Positions 45,496-58,429 of a stretch of 64,000 nt of DNA are shown here, piece after piece. The first letter of the stretch is position 1; each line of letters begins with the position of its first letter. The DNA is from Wurfbainia villosa (taxonomy: Eukaryota > Streptophyta > Magnoliopsida > Zingiberales > Zingiberaceae): positions 49,475,719 to 49,539,718 of the forward strand of contig CM046001.1 in the NCBI GenBank assembly GCA_025175895.1, written 5' to 3'. Below the pieces are notes generated by a model. It was not told where the DNA came from and ran no database searches. It saw nothing but the letters and a program-made list of their open reading frames with translations. Position numbers and translations under genes: made by a program.

Positions 45496-48400
45496 TTTGT
45501 ATGCTTATGATGTTGTTAGTAGGTTAATTGAATTAGGGTAAAGGACTAGCCCTAAAAACCTATAAGGACATTCGGCCACCCCTATATTGTGGTGATTCAA
45601 TGAAGCTTTATTCCATGTTTTGTATGCTTATGATGTGGTTAGTATGTTAAATGAAATAGGTTAAAAAGATAACCCTAGAAACCCCTATGGACCATTCGGC
45701 CATCATGTATTTTTGGGTGATTAAATGAAGTTTAATTCATGTTCTATATGCAAATGAAGTTGTTGTTGTGCAAATGAATTAGGTTAAAAGATAACCTTAG
45801 AAACCCCTATGGACCATTCGGCCATCATGTATTTTTGGGTGATTAAATTAAGTTTTAATTCAAGTTTTATATGCATATGAAGTTGTTGTTATGTTAAATG
45901 AATTAGGTTAACATGTGTTTTATGTTGGGTGAATTCATGTTGACTTGTGATATTAAATGATGCTAGATGAAGATAATATGCCTTAGGTTAGTGTTTACTT
46001 ACTCTTGATGCCTTGCCTTATGCCATGCTTATGTGTATGTGATATTTAAGATATGTTATGAAATGGAATACGATAAGATTATGAAATGAAACAAAATGAT
46101 ATGTTCACGAAATGAATATGATATGATGATGAAATGAAGAATGATATGTTATGAAATGAAGTATGGTATGTTTATGAAATGAAAGATGATATGTTCATGA
46201 AGTGAAGCATGATATGTTATGAAATGAAGTATGCTATGTTGCGAAATGAAATAAGCTATGTTATAAAATAAGCATATAAGTATTTTACCTTCTGCATGGC
46301 TTGTACCAAGACCTTAACAAGGTCCAAGAAGGGATGGGCTCCTAAGATGCCCTAGGTCGATGGAATAAGACTCGGGCCTAGGATGGGCCTCTATGTATGA
46401 TTGCCCCTAGGTTGATGGAATAAGACTCGGGCCTAGGATGAGCTTCTACGCTATGACGATTGCCCTAGGTCGACGGACTAAGATCAGGCCTAGTAACCTA
46501 GTAGGTTCGAGACTTGCTACCTCGGGCCTATTTAGGGATGCGCGCTATGATAATGAAGAAGTGGTACAATGTCGGACCCAAATATGTTGAGATTTATGTT
46601 GACGTACCTATAATATATGTTTTCAAAAGCATCCTGCATATGTTACATGATTAGATTGTTATGTTCACATGCTATGTTGATATGTTACATATGATGTATG
46701 TTATGTTTGATATGCCATGTTTATGCCACTATGTTACATATGATGTATGTTATGTTTGATATGTCATGTTTATGCCACTATGTTACATATGATGTATGTT
46801 ATGTTTGATATGTCATACATATATGTTGTATGTTATGTTGATTTGCTATGTTACGTATGTTATATGTTATGTTTGATTAAGTCATATATTTACATGATAT
46901 GCTGCTATGTTATAGATGATACATGTTATGCTGCCATGTTATGGATGATACATGTTGTGTTTACTCACCATTTATGCTATATGTTAAGTTGATTACGCCA
47001 TGTATGTTACATGTTATATTGCTTATATGTTATGAATGTTACATGCCATGATTAATGTCGATGTATGGTTTTTGTGAGTAGGACAGGATCTTACTAAGTC
47101 TATGTGCTTATAGTTTATCTTTCCCTCGTACTGCAGATAAGGGTAAGGGATGGATAAACTAAAGGGAGCAGCAGGAGGGGCCAAATGTGTGTGGTAGTGG
47201 AATGGTGGAGAAGATCCGTTAGGTCTATATATATATGTTTACCTATGATGATGATGTCTATGGATGTCCTTACTTATGTCTCCTTATGATGATGATGTTT
47301 AAGAACTTGAACTAAGCACTAAGTATCTATATATGTTATGATGCATGCTCTATGTTAATAAGAAGAAGTAAAGAAGAAGTAAGAAGTATCTATATATGTT
47401 ATGATGCATGCTCTATGTTAAGAAGAAAAAGTATATATATATATGTCAATGCATGTTTATGTTTTAAAAGAAAAAAAAATATGTCTAAAGTCTTCCGCTG
47501 TAAGAAGTACGAAATATGTATAAAGTCTTCCACTGTAAGTAATGTATGTATGTACGGTCGCGTCACGCGCCGCCCCTCCGGATTCTGGTCCCAAAAAGGG
47601 CGGGCGTGAACCCCACAAGAAGCACGTTTAACCACAGAGGAAGCCACCAGACGCAAGGATGAGGAGGACCAAGCATGTAGCACCTCGATTCGGTGCTTCG
47701 GAGCGACGAACAAGGAGAGTCGACGCCCCTCAAGCTCCGGAGGAGGGTAACACCCTACCCACTCTTCTTTTTCACAATAATGAACATAGAGATAGATATA
47801 ATATGCTTTCTACTCGTAAACTCACTACTACTAGGTACTTTGATGAAGATTTGCTAGAGTCTTTAGGGTTGTTGGGTGATATTCAAGCCCTATTTGCAAA
47901 AATGGAGTGGGAAGAGATGATGGGAATAAGACACCCAACCTACCCTAGGATAGTTCTAGAATTTTTGAGTTCCTTAGAGGCGGAAATTTTAACAGGTAGA
48001 GAGAGCGAGGAGTGTATGATAACTTTTAGGCTTTTTAACATTGAGCATGAGTGGACCCTTCACCAATGGAACTCATGCTTTGGCTTGCCGAGTGGAGGAG
48101 AGAGAAGAATCCATATTGGGTTCAACTCTCGGGTATTTTGGACCGAGTTGATGAGAGAGCACGCTTATGACCCTTTTAGGGCCAAAGCGTCGCGCCTCCA
48201 AAAACCCGTCTTCGATACCTCCATCGCATCATGGCCAGTACTATATTTGGTCGTGGGGAGAGTGACGGTGTAGTTAGAGCTAGCGAGCTACTTTGCCTCT
48301 GGGACATGCTGCAAGAAAGGAGTAGCATCGATGTAGGGTCCCACTTCATCAGACACTTAGTGAAGATGGGCAAAGCAGCACGAGGGGAGATTAATGTGGG

Positions 48401-49077
48401 AGACCTACTTACCCACATTTGTCATAGGATAGGGTACGATTACACTGCATTAGAAAGTATAGAGGGGAGCCCTAGGATCGACCTAGGAGTGTGCATGGCC
48501 ATGAAGATGATTGTGAGAGAAGGAGACTCCTTATGCTTTGTAAGGAAACATCTGATGACCCTTAGGCTCCCCGACCAGATTGTACCACCATCACTACACG
48601 CGCCAACTGGTGCTTGGACATGATAGTGGAGTCCCCTCCACAAGAGGGACCCTCCACATCGGTGCCCATCTCTCCACCTTTATATCACTCTCTCTCCAGT
48701 CCACACATACATAGGAGCCCACCTAGTCCACGCCGACATGAGTCTGCACCTGCACCACTACATTTTCCACCTTTGAGAAGGATGCAGGTATGTCAGCCTA
48801 TGATTTCTCAGAGTTCCGATCGTGCCTCGACGACATATACACTGAGCAGCAGACGCAGAGGCAGCAATGGGAGGAGCAGAGCGCCTACATGTAGGCAGAG
48901 TTCCAGGGCTTCCGGGAGCATTTCCAGAGGGCTGAGGAGTTCTACGACGAGACCCACATATACTTCCAGGAGGAGATTGCTCATCGCCAGGATGAGACTG
49001 CCTACCACACGAAGATGCAACAACACATGCATGCCCATCAGGCATAGTGGGCTAGGGAGGAGGAGCATTGAGCATCC
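45496..49077 (+). repeat. Block copied from 16915-20552 (LTR G end plus Athila 3' ORF)
   Basis: Almost identical to 16915-20552 over 3.6 kb and collinear with it. It includes the G LTR terminus and the Athila ORF. Differences are few: one missing 'cctaggtcgatgg' unit (near 46430), short substitutions at 46540 and 46970, a cluster at 47608-47660 around the former CCATC site, and a 2-bp loss near 48575 that changes the ORF frame. Left junction 'tgttat/ttgtatgc', right junction 'gagcatcc/tataaa'. Confidence 0.92.
47659..49046 (+). pseudogene. Second copy of the Athila 3' ORF, within element E
   Basis: Copy of 19133-20520. The first frame (47659-48273) is identical in translation to the F copy. 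The second frame starts at 48231 and ends early at 48623 because of the 2-bp loss near 48575. The coil region is present but the PPRPPY end is not, since the copied block stops at 49077. Confidence 0.75.
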
Positions 49078-49998
49078 TATAAAATATTTACGTTCCTATG
49101 AAATATGATTTCAAAAGCATCTCGCATATGTTACATGATTAGATTGTTATGCCATGTTGATATGTTACATATGAAGTATGTTATGTTTGATATGCCATGT
49201 TGATATGTTACATGTGAAGTATGTTATGTTTGATATGCCATGTTGATATGTTACATATGAAGTATGTTATGTTTGATATGCCATGTTGATATGTTACATA
49301 TGAAGTATGTTATGTTTGATATGTCACTATGCTACATATGATGTATGTTATGTTTGATAGGTCATACCTATATGTTTTATGTTATGTTGATTTGCTACGT
49401 TACATATGTTATATGTTATGTTTAAATAAGTCCTAGATGTACATGACATGATGCTATGTTATAGATGATACATGTTGTGCTGCCATGCTATGGATGAGAT
49501 ATGTTATGTTTACTCACGTTATTTATGCTACATGTTAAGTTAATTACGCCATGTATGTTACATGTTATGTGGCTTATATGTTATGAATGTTACATGCTTA
49601 TATGTTATGAATGGTACATGCTATGATTAATGTCGATATATGGTTTTTGTGAGTAGGACTGGATCTTACTAAGCCTATGTGCTTATAGTTTATCTTTCCT
49701 CGATCAGAGATAAGGGTAAGGGATGGATAAACTAAAGGGAGCAGGAGGGGCCAAAATGTGTGTGGCGGGCATGGTGGAGAAGATCCGTTAGGTTTATATA
49801 TATATGTTTACCTATGATGATGATTTATGGATGTCCTTACTTATGTCTCGATGACAACGATGGTTCTGAACTGAACTAAGCACTAAGTATCTATCTAAGT
49901 TATAATGCATGCTCTATGTTAATAAGAAGAAGTAAAGAAGAAGTAAGAAGAAGTATCTATATATGTTATGATGCATGCTCTATGTGACGAAGAAGAAG

Positions 49999-50006
49999 TA
50001 TATATA

Positions 50007-50059
<53 letters not shown>
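49999..50059 (+). repeat. (AT)n microsatellite in the E 5' LTR
   Basis: About 60 bp of TA repeats with one interruption ('tatcta'). The matching place in the 3' LTR (55985-56089) has about 105 bp, and in G (18908-18919) about 12 bp. Confidence 0.95.
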
Positions 50060-50062
<3 letters not shown>

Positions 50063-50233
50063 AATGCATGTTTATGTTATAAAAGAAAAAAAATGTCTAA
50101 AGTCTTCCGCTGTAAGAAGTACGAAATATGTATTAAGTCTTCCGCTGTATGTATGTATGTATGTATGTATGTACGGTCGCGTCACGCGCCGCCCCTCCGG
50201 GTTCTGGGTCCGGAAAGGGTGGGCGTGACAGGT

Positions 50234-50247
50234 TGGTATCAGAGCGG
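50234..50247 (+). other. Primer binding site of element E (initiator-Met tRNA)
   Basis: TGGTATCAGAGCGG, 3 bp after the LTR end; the usual site for Tekay/Del-type gypsy elements. Confidence 0.9.
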
Positions 50248-50511
50248 ATCTGCCTTTCCACTACACACACATCAAGCTCCAAATCCTGCCGCTCCAAGTA
50301 AGAATTCTATGTCTTCTCTAATTTTGTGAATTTGTTTTCCATGTATGATAGGAAATGCTTCTAGCTTAAATATGCATGAAAATATGTATGATACCCTTAT
50401 GCTTGTTCTTGTATGATATAAAATACCTTAAGCTTAAACTATGCATGAGAACATGAATGATGCCTTAAGCTTAAAATGACTTTATGTTAGCTTTAGTCTA
50501 AGTATGCGTAG

Positions 50512-50952
50512 GGCAACGAACGAAAAACGTATACTAGCTTCACAAGAAACACTTGTGATTGGCCAAAGGGGGTCAACGGACACATAAAAAGGCTCGATGG
50601 TCTTTTTAGGAGACTCGAACAGCAGGAGTTTCCGTTACTAGACAATTATCGGATATGGGCCTTGGTACGCTCTCTCCCAAATGATCTCATGGTAGTTGCG
50701 CATCACGTATGGGGCCGCTATGAAGGGCGGATAACATATGCTGAGTTGTGCTGGGAACTACTGGAGCACAAGGTTCAAGAGAATCCTGTGGTAGCTGGCC
50801 TCGAAAAGAATGAAGAGAGTTCCACAAACCGTCAACTTATTGGCCAGCCTGAGACTACCCTAATGAGGCCAAGGAAGATAGGATTAAACATAATTACAAC
50901 TGCACTAGGGTTTGTCCTAGTGGGAGTCGTAATAAACTATCTTCTCAAGTAG
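50512..50952 (+). pseudogene. Gag-like frame of element E, truncated, unusual C-terminus
   Basis: One frame is open from just after the stop at 50509 to 50952, with its first ATG at 50662. It reads WPKGVNGHIKRLDGLFRRLE, LLDNYRIWALVRSLPNDLMV and YEGRITYAELCWELLEHKVQ, which loosely resembles the distal half of a retrotransposon gag. The last residues, ITTALGFVLVGVVINYLL, form a hydrophobic stretch that looks like a single membrane segment, odd for a gag. I do not recognise the family. It may be noncoding sequence joined to gag by the internal deletion. Confidence 0.4.
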
Positions 50953-51105
50953 TTTTGTTCCGATTAGAAATAAGGAATGTTATATATTAACATTTTTCTT
51001 TTCTGAACGTATGAATAAGAAATAATGAGCTCGTTTCCTATGAGCTCGTTTCCTTTGAAATTGGTGATTAGTTTATTACATGGGATGTATGAGGTATAGT
51101 TGATT

Positions 51106-51645
51106 TGATTGGGACTCGGAGCTGTACTTATGCAGAATGGCAAGGTCATTGCCTACGCCTCTAGGCAACTCAAGGAACACGAAAGGAATTATCCCACCCA
51201 CGATTTAGAGCTAGCGGCCGTGGTCTTTGCTCTCAAAACATGGAGGCATTATCTCTATGGAGCTCAGTGTAGGATCTATACAGACCACCAGAGTCTGAAA
51301 TATTTCTTCACACAGAAGGACCTGAACATGAGACAGCGAAGATGGCTCGAGCTCGTCAAGGATTATGACTGCGAGATTCTTTACCATCTGGGGAAAGCTA
51401 ACAAGGTGGTTGATGCACTCAGCAGGAAGTCCTGCGCCACCTTGATGTCCCTATCAGTGTTATCTCGACCCTTAGAAAAAGAGATTATGCGTTACGGGGT
51501 TGAAATCATCTCGGATGACTCGACCATGACGATAACACCGAAGTTGTTCGATTATATACTGGAAAAGCAAGCCAGTGTCCCAAGCCTTCAGAGGATCAAG
51601 CAAGAGGTCCTAGAAGGAAAGGGCGACGGGTTTGGATCTCGATAG
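51106..51645 (+). pseudogene. pol: End of reverse transcriptase and RNase H of element E
   Basis: Starts inside the gypsy pol at GLGAVLMQNGKVIAYASRQL, then HERNYPTHDLELAAVVFALK, YTDHQSLKYFFTQKDLNMRQ and LGKANKVVDALSRK, the classic gypsy RNase H and connection sequence. Everything upstream (protease and reverse transcriptase fingers/palm) is deleted. The frame ends near 51645 by a shift. Confidence 0.88.
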
Positions 51646-52940
51646 TGGAGTACTCTACCTCGGGGATCGCTTGTATTCCGACGATCGAATCGCGGAAGGA
51701 GATATTTGAGGAAGCTCACGTAACTCCTTATGCGATGCATCCCGAACCACCAAGATGTACCAAGACCTAAAGCGAAAGTTCGGTGGTTCGAATGAAAAAG
51801 ATGTCAAGATTTCTTGCACCGACCTGCCAGAGGGTTAAGGCAGAACACCAGAGACCTAGAGGAACACTGCAGCCGATCCAGATTCCAGAATGGAAATGGG
51901 AGGACATTTCTATGGATTTCATCTCAGGATTGCCCAAGACGACAAACGATTATGATGCTATATGGGTAATCAGGATGATCGAAAGTCCGCCCATTTCTTA
52001 GCAATCAAGATGACCTATTCGACGGAGCAACTGGCTCAGTTATATGCTAGGGAAATTATCAGACTACATGGAATTCCTAAGACCATCATTTCTGACAGAG
52101 ATGGTCGCTTTATCTCCCATTTCTGGGAATGCGTTCAGAAGGCCTTAGGCACGAAGCTATTGTTCAGTACTGCCTTCCATCCCCAGACGGACGGACAGAC
52201 CGAAAGAGTAAATCAAGTACTGGAGGATATGTTACGAGCCTGCGCCCTGGATTTCAAAGGTAGCTGGTGTCGATACTTATGTTTGGCAGAATTCGCCTAC
52301 AATAATAGCTACCAAGCTACTATTGGAATGGCACCCTACGAGGCTCTATACGGGAGGAAATGTAGATCTCCCATATGCTGGTACGAGGGTGGTGAAAAGA
52401 AGAGGATGGGACTCCAGACGGATTTCATCGATGACACCACGGAACATCCGCCAGAGAATTGAAACTGCTCAGAGCCGACAAAAGAGCTATGCGGATATGC
52501 GACGTAGACCGTTAGAATTCGAAGTTGGGGACCTAGTATTCCTCAAAGTGGCTCCTATGAAGGGAGTGATGAGATTCGGAAGGAAGGGTAAACTGAGTCC
52601 ACGCTACGTGGGACCGTATCCGATATTGCAGAGGATTGGCAAGGTAGCTTACAAGCTAGAGCTGCCTCAAGAGATGTCGGCTATTCACAACGTGTTCCAT
52701 GTCTCTGTGCTCAAGAAATGCATTTCCAGTACGGACCAAGTGATCGAGACACAAACAGTACAAGTTCAAGAGGACCTGAGTATTGAAAGTCGGCCTATCC
52801 AAATACTAGACCGAGAAATCAAGAGGCTAAGGAACAAAGAGGTGCCCTTAGTAAAGGTCCTGTGGCAGAATCAACGGTACGAGGAAGCTACCTGGGAACG
52901 CGAGGAGGACATGAAGCAGAAGTACCCACAATTGTTCTAA
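51646..52940 (+). pseudogene. pol: Integrase and chromodomain-like C-terminus of element E
   Basis: 51650-51830 covers the integrase zinc region but has several short deletions, so frames change repeatedly (TTKMYQDLKRKF is readable). The core follows: WKWEDISMDFISGLPKTTND, then after another shift RKSAHFLAIKMTYSTEQLAQ, ISDRDGRFISHFWECVQKAL and FHPQTDGQTERVNQVLEDML. A further shift at about 52440 leads to RRPLEFEVGDLVFLKVAPMK, YVGPYPILQRIGKVAYKLEL, HNVFHVSVLKKCI and the C-terminal chromodomain-like segment IQILDREIKRLRNKEVPLVK with VLWQNQRYEEATWEREED. It ends at TAA 52938. Chromovirus chromodomains guide integration into heterochromatin. Confidence 0.87.
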
Positions 52941-54904
52941 GTTTCGAGGACGAAACTTTTAAAAGGTATGAAGGATTGTAACGCCCGTAAAATTCTTAGC
53001 AATTTTACAAGAAATTTTTGGCTTGATGATCATGGGCCTTGGGTGGGCCTTTTCCAAAACAAAAGAAAATAAGCCAAAAAAAAATGGATGCAAGACCTAG
53101 GAATTGAACTCCAAACCTCTAGAGATAGCCAAACCCTATAGATGCACCCACTAACCAGAAGCCCAATAGGATATTATCATTAGAGGAAGGGGGGGATTAT
53201 AGATAAGTGTGATAAAGGCAAATGAAGAGGCATGGAAGAAGAGAAGAGAAACTTCTCTTCCTCCCTTTATAAAGAAGAGGGAAGGTTCTAATTTGCCACT
53301 TCCTCTCTTCTTCTTCTTCTTCTCACCGAATTCTCTCCCTCTCCATTTCCCTCTTTTGGCCGAACCTCATCCAAGCAAGAAAGCAAAGGCTAGGTTGGTT
53401 CTTTAGGTTATCTTCCCCACCCAAAGCAAAGCGAAGGATGTAAGTATCCCTCACCTGCATACGAGTAGTTTCGTTTGATGTTTGTAAAAGAAAATCTATA
53501 TGTTATATCTAACTAAGCTATGTTTTAGTTTATCAATGAAGTTGTATGCTAAGTTTAGGAGGTATATGATGATGTTAACAAAAAAAAAAAAAGATTAGGT
53601 TAGAAGCTAACCCTAATAGCCCCTAGAGCCTATTCGGCCATGCCATGATTTTAGGGTTCTAATGAAGCTCTATGCCATGTTTTTGTAACTATATGATGAT
53701 GTTAGGATTAAGATGGATTAGGTTAAAGGTTAACCCTAAAAACCCTACTTGGACCATTCGGCCAACCTAGGTTTTGGGGTGAACAAATGAAGTTTTAATC
53801 CATATGTTATATGCAAATGAAGTTGTTGTTATATGAAATGAATTAGGTTAAAGGTTAACCCTAAAAACCCTACTTGGACCATTCGGCCAACCTAGGTTTT
53901 GGGGTGAACAAATGAAGTTTTAATCCATATGTTATATGCAAATGAAGTTGTTGTTATATGAAATGAATTAGGTTGTTGTTATATGAAATGAATTAGGTTA
54001 AAAGATAACCCTAGAAGACCCTATGGACCATTCGGCCATCATGCATTTTGGGGATTAGATGAAGTCTTAATATAAGTCTTATGTGCATATGAATTTGTTG
54101 TTAAGTTAAATGAATAGGTTAACATGTGTTTTATGTTGGGTGAATTCATGTTGACTTGTGATATTAAATAATGCTAGATGAAGATAACATGTCTTAGGTT
54201 AGTGTTTACTTACTTTTGACGCCATGCCTTTTTGCCATGTCTATGTGTATGCTATGTTTGAAATATGTTATGAAATGGAAGAAGATAGGATTATGAAATG
54301 AAACAAAACGATATGTACACGACATGAATATGACATGATGATGAAATGAAGAATGATATGTTATGAAATGAAGAATGACATGTTTTTAAATGAAAGATGA
54401 TATGTCCATGAAGGGAAGCATGATGTGTTATGAAATGAAGTATGCTATGTTTGCAAAATGTAAGCTATGTTATAAAATAAGCATATAAGTATTTTACCTT
54501 CTGCATGGCTTGTACCAAGACCCTAACAGGGTCCAAGAAGGGATGGGCTCCTAAGATGCCCTAGGTCGATGGAATAAGACTCGGGCCTAGGATGGGCTTC
54601 TATGTATAATTGCCCCTAGGTCGATGGAATAAGACTCGGGCCTAGTACGGGATGGGCTCCAAGATGCCTTAGGTCGATGGAGTAAGACTCGAGCCTAGGA
54701 TGGGCTTCTACGCTATGACGATTGCCCTAGGTCGACGGACTAAGATCGGGCCTAGTAACCTATTAGGTTCGAGACTTGCTACCTCGAGCCTATTTAGGGA
54801 TGCGCGCTATGATAATGAAGAAGTGGTACAATGCCGGGCCCAAATATGTTGAGATTTATATTTACGTACCTATAAAATATGTTTTCAAAAGCATCTCGCA
54901 TATG

Positions 54905-55325
54905 TTACATGATTAGATTGTTATGTTTGATATGCCATGTTGATATGTTACATATGAAGTATGTTGTGTTTGATATGCCATGTTGATATGTTACATATGA
55001 AGTATGTTATGTTTGATATGCCATGTTGATATGTTACATATGAAGCATGTTATGTTTGATATGCCATGTTGATATGTTACATATGAAGCATGTTATGTTT
55101 GATATGCCATGTTGATATGTTTGATATGCCATGTTGATATGTTACATGTGAAGTATGTTATGTTTGATATGCCATGTTGATATGTTACATGTGAAGTATG
55201 TTATGTTTGATATGTCATGTTGATATGTTACATATGAAGTATGTTATGTTTGATATGCCATGTTGATATGTTACATATGAAGTATGTTATGTTTGATATG
55301 TCACTATGCTACATATGATGTATGT
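54905..55325 (+). repeat. 43-bp tandem array in the E 3' LTR
   Basis: About nine units built from 'gatatgccatgttgatatg' and 'ttacatatgaagtatgttat', some truncated. The 5' LTR has about four (49140-49330). The family-wide unit is also seen, more diverged, in LTR G. Confidence 0.85.
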
Positions 55326-55983
55326 TATGTTTGATAGGTCATACCTATATGTTTTATGTTATGTTGATTTGCTACGTTACATATGTTATATGTTATGTTT
55401 AAATAAGTCCTAGACGTACATGACATGATGCTATGTTATAGATGATACATGTTGTGCTGCCATGCTATGGATGAGATATGTTATGTTTACTCACGTTATT
55501 TATGCTACATGTTAAGTTAATTACGCCATGTATGTTACATGTTATGTGGCTTATATGTTATGAATGTTACATGCTTATATGTTATGAATGGTACATGCTA
55601 TGATTAATGTCGATATATGGTTTTTGTGAGTAGGACTGGATCTTACTAAGCCTATGTGCTTATAGTTTATCTTTCTCTATCAGCAGATAAGGGTAAGGGA
55701 TGGATAAACTAAAGGGAGCAGCAGGAGGGGCCAAATGTGTGTGGCAGTGGCATGGTGGAGAAGATCCGTTAGGTTTATATATATATGTTTACCTATGATG
55801 ATGATGTTTATGGATGTCCTTACTTATGTCTCAGTATGACAACGATGGTTACGAACCTGAACTAAGCACTAAGTATCTATCTAAGTTATAATGCATGCTC
55901 TATGTTAATAAGAAGAAGTAAAGAAGAAGTAAGAAGAAGTATCTATATATGTTATGATGCATGCCCTATGTGAAGAAGAAGAA

Positions 55984-56092
<109 letters not shown>

Positions 56093-56256
56093 AACGCATG
56101 TTTATGTTATAAAAGAAAAAAAATGTCTAAAGTCTTCCGCTGTAAGAAGTACGAAATATGTATTAAGTCTTCCGCTGTATGTATGTATGTATGTATGTAC
56201 GGTCACGTCACGCGCCGCCCCTCCGAGTTCTGGGTCCGGAAAGGGCGGGCGTGACA

Positions 56257-57152
56257 TGTATACCCTATGGTCTCTCGTCGGATTGTTACTAAAGTCTTTG
56301 GCCAAAGTATTACATGTTTAGAGTATGTACTCTTGGATACATGTGCAGTAACTAGAATCTGCAGGACAAGGAAGTAAATACTTTGGCTAGGTGTGACGTA
56401 GTCGACTGCTTTGAGTCGAATGGGTTTGACTGGTATCCGACTGAGTTGTTTTGGGCGTGATCGTATCATATGTGGGTAGTCGATCGCTAAGACCATCAAT
56501 CAATCGACCGCTAAAGGCGTGATCCAATCGATCAAGAGGGTTTGGGGCCGCAGAACCACTCGTAGGTGTGTAGGCGATCGACTACGGTGAGATCACGGGA
56601 TCCATCAGTCGACTGCCAAGTGTTCTGTTGGACTACAATGGTCGGGATCCAACGTGTTCGGAGGTCGTTGAAGTGGTGGCAGTCGACTACCAAGGGCAGC
56701 AGTCGACTGGTGGCGACCAACGGGAAGAAATCAGCCCTCTCTATAAAAAGAGAGGGTGTGGGCTTTTGGATGGCTAATGCTTATATTCCAAACTATCATC
56801 CAAGTGCTCCACAAGTGATAAACTCCTTCTAGATCTCTTTCACATCTATTGTAAAAGAAGGAGTGTTCTTGAGTTGTAAGGGTTACCTCCACCTAGCTTA
56901 GTGCAAAGGAGAGACCGATAGTGATTTGGTTGCGGAGTGATTCACCGAGGATGAATCGGGGACCGTGGATTAGCGGCATAGCCGTGAACCACGTTATATT
57001 TCGGTGTTAGCATTGTTTGTATTCTTCTTTGTTTAGTTGCTTGTCTTTATTAGTATTTCTCTTGCGCTAACAATTGTGTAGACGAGCAAATTCCACCATC
57101 CAACGACAAAGGGCTATTCACCCCCCTCTAGCCGGTCGATCGATCCCCTACA
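56257..57152 (+). repeat. LTR fragment P (same family as solo LTR J), split by element E
   Basis: Its 3' two-thirds match the minus strand of J: palindrome region, 'aacgggaagaaatcagccctc', TATA box TATAAAA (56742), 'gtgctccacaag', 'cacctagcttagtgcaaagg' and the C-rich end closing at CCTACA. The first 5 bp are the E target duplication, and 44641-44649 probably belong to it. The 5' half and any PBS are missing. Confidence 0.75.
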
Positions 57153-57534
57153 CGGGTACCCTTTGTCAAGAGGTTGTGCCTCTAGAACTTCCATAGCCAA
57201 GTCTCCAAACTTGGACTTTTACCGTCAAGACTACACCCTTGGACTTACATGACCAAGACTACACCCTTGGACTTTCCTTTTTCAAGTATCCATACTTGAA
57301 CTTTCGCCACCAATACTACACACTTAGACTTATACAACCAAGACTACACCCTTAGACTTTTCCATTGCCAAGTATCCATACTTGAACTTTCCCTTGCCAA
57401 GAATCTATTCTTGGACTTCTCCATTACCAAGTATCCATACTTGGACTTTTCCTTGCCAAGCCTCTAAACTTGGACTTTTACTCGAGTCTCACTTGAGCTT
57501 GGTCAACCTTGACCTGAGATTGATTGTTCCAACA
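57153..57534 (-). repeat. Reverse LTR fragment N with hairpin units
   Basis: On the minus strand it starts TGTTGGAACAATC (57534) after a polypurine-like run (57535-57546, read TATGAGGGAGAT). It then has repeated AAGTCCAAG...CTTGG units, as in the U3 of LTR B. Only the first 380 bp of the LTR remain. Confidence 0.72.
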
Positions 57535-57720
57535 ATCTCCCTCATAATAATCTCCATCACATGACCTTGGATGTCCCAAACCATTCACTAGTCATATGAT
57601 CAACATATGGTCAAACCAATGTCAAACGTATTGGCAAACATCAAAATACTACTCGGGTCTCATTCGAGTCTGGTCAACATTGACCTGAGATCGATTGTAC
57701 CAATAAAATATAACAGTTAA
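57535..57720 (-). other. Interior remnant and second LTR start next to fragment N
   Basis: The minus strand has the polypurine-like run, then about 100 bp of 3' noncoding sequence. A second 'accttgac(c)tgagat(c)gattg' LTR-start phrase at about 57660-57710 suggests two overlapping reverse remnants of the same family. Confidence 0.45.
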
Positions 57721-58429
57721 AGGGAGAGAAATGGTTGAAGATAAGTTAGGATAATATTTTTTATAACTAGTTAAGGGGCAGAAACTGAATATAAATGCAA
57801 AGAAGTTGTTTGCATTTAAATTATTTCATTTTGCCTATACTTTACTTTATTTTTTATAATGTGTTACCCTAACTTAATTTATGCTGATACACATAAAAAA
57901 AGAGAGATTATTAATACCTCAAGTGGTTTAGGGAAAGATCATGGAACCCCAAGTGATGATGCCACGATGATTTCGATGTGTGATCAACTAAACTTAAGTT
58001 AGACCTTATTTTGTATCTAATATGTGTATCTAAGTGTACAGAGACTTAGGAGAATATACAAGTACCCAATAACTCAAGGTCTGTTGAAGTACAAAGAAAG
58101 ATGGTATGAAATATTCAAGGGATTGGAAATGACGAGAAGTATCAGAGGCAATGCAGCCATGGAGGAAGATGTAAACATGCGATAAGGATGTCATGGGAAA
58201 GGAGTCGACAAGCTCGATACAATTGAGATAGGAGAAGATTGCGGAAGAGTACTCTAGTAGAGTAAGAAGGATGCACAGAGAGTGAGCTGGAAGAGCTAGG
58301 TGCATCGGAGGGATGAGAACTAAGAGAAAGACTGCATAAGGTAAGCTATGAGATGAGTTAAGTAAAATGAACTCGCGACGAGAGTGGAAACTCAACTTAG
58401 GTTGACTTTGTCGTAGTCAACTTGAGACA

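Larger units (their letters stand above)
44650..50230 (+). repeat. Composite 5' LTR of element E
   Basis: 44650-45495 and 49078-50230 align to the start and end of the 3' LTR (52977-about 53826 and about 54857-56256). The middle, about 1 kb in the 3' LTR, is replaced here by 3582 bp that match the G/F locus. The last part (49078-50230) shows many 1-4 bp losses relative to the 3' LTR. Confidence 0.85.

Noticed and set aside
58030..58395. Minus-strand frame of 121 codons, hydrophobic
   Set aside because: No recognisable domain, no splice context, and the composition is what AT-rich DNA gives by chance; partly overlaps possible LTR debris.
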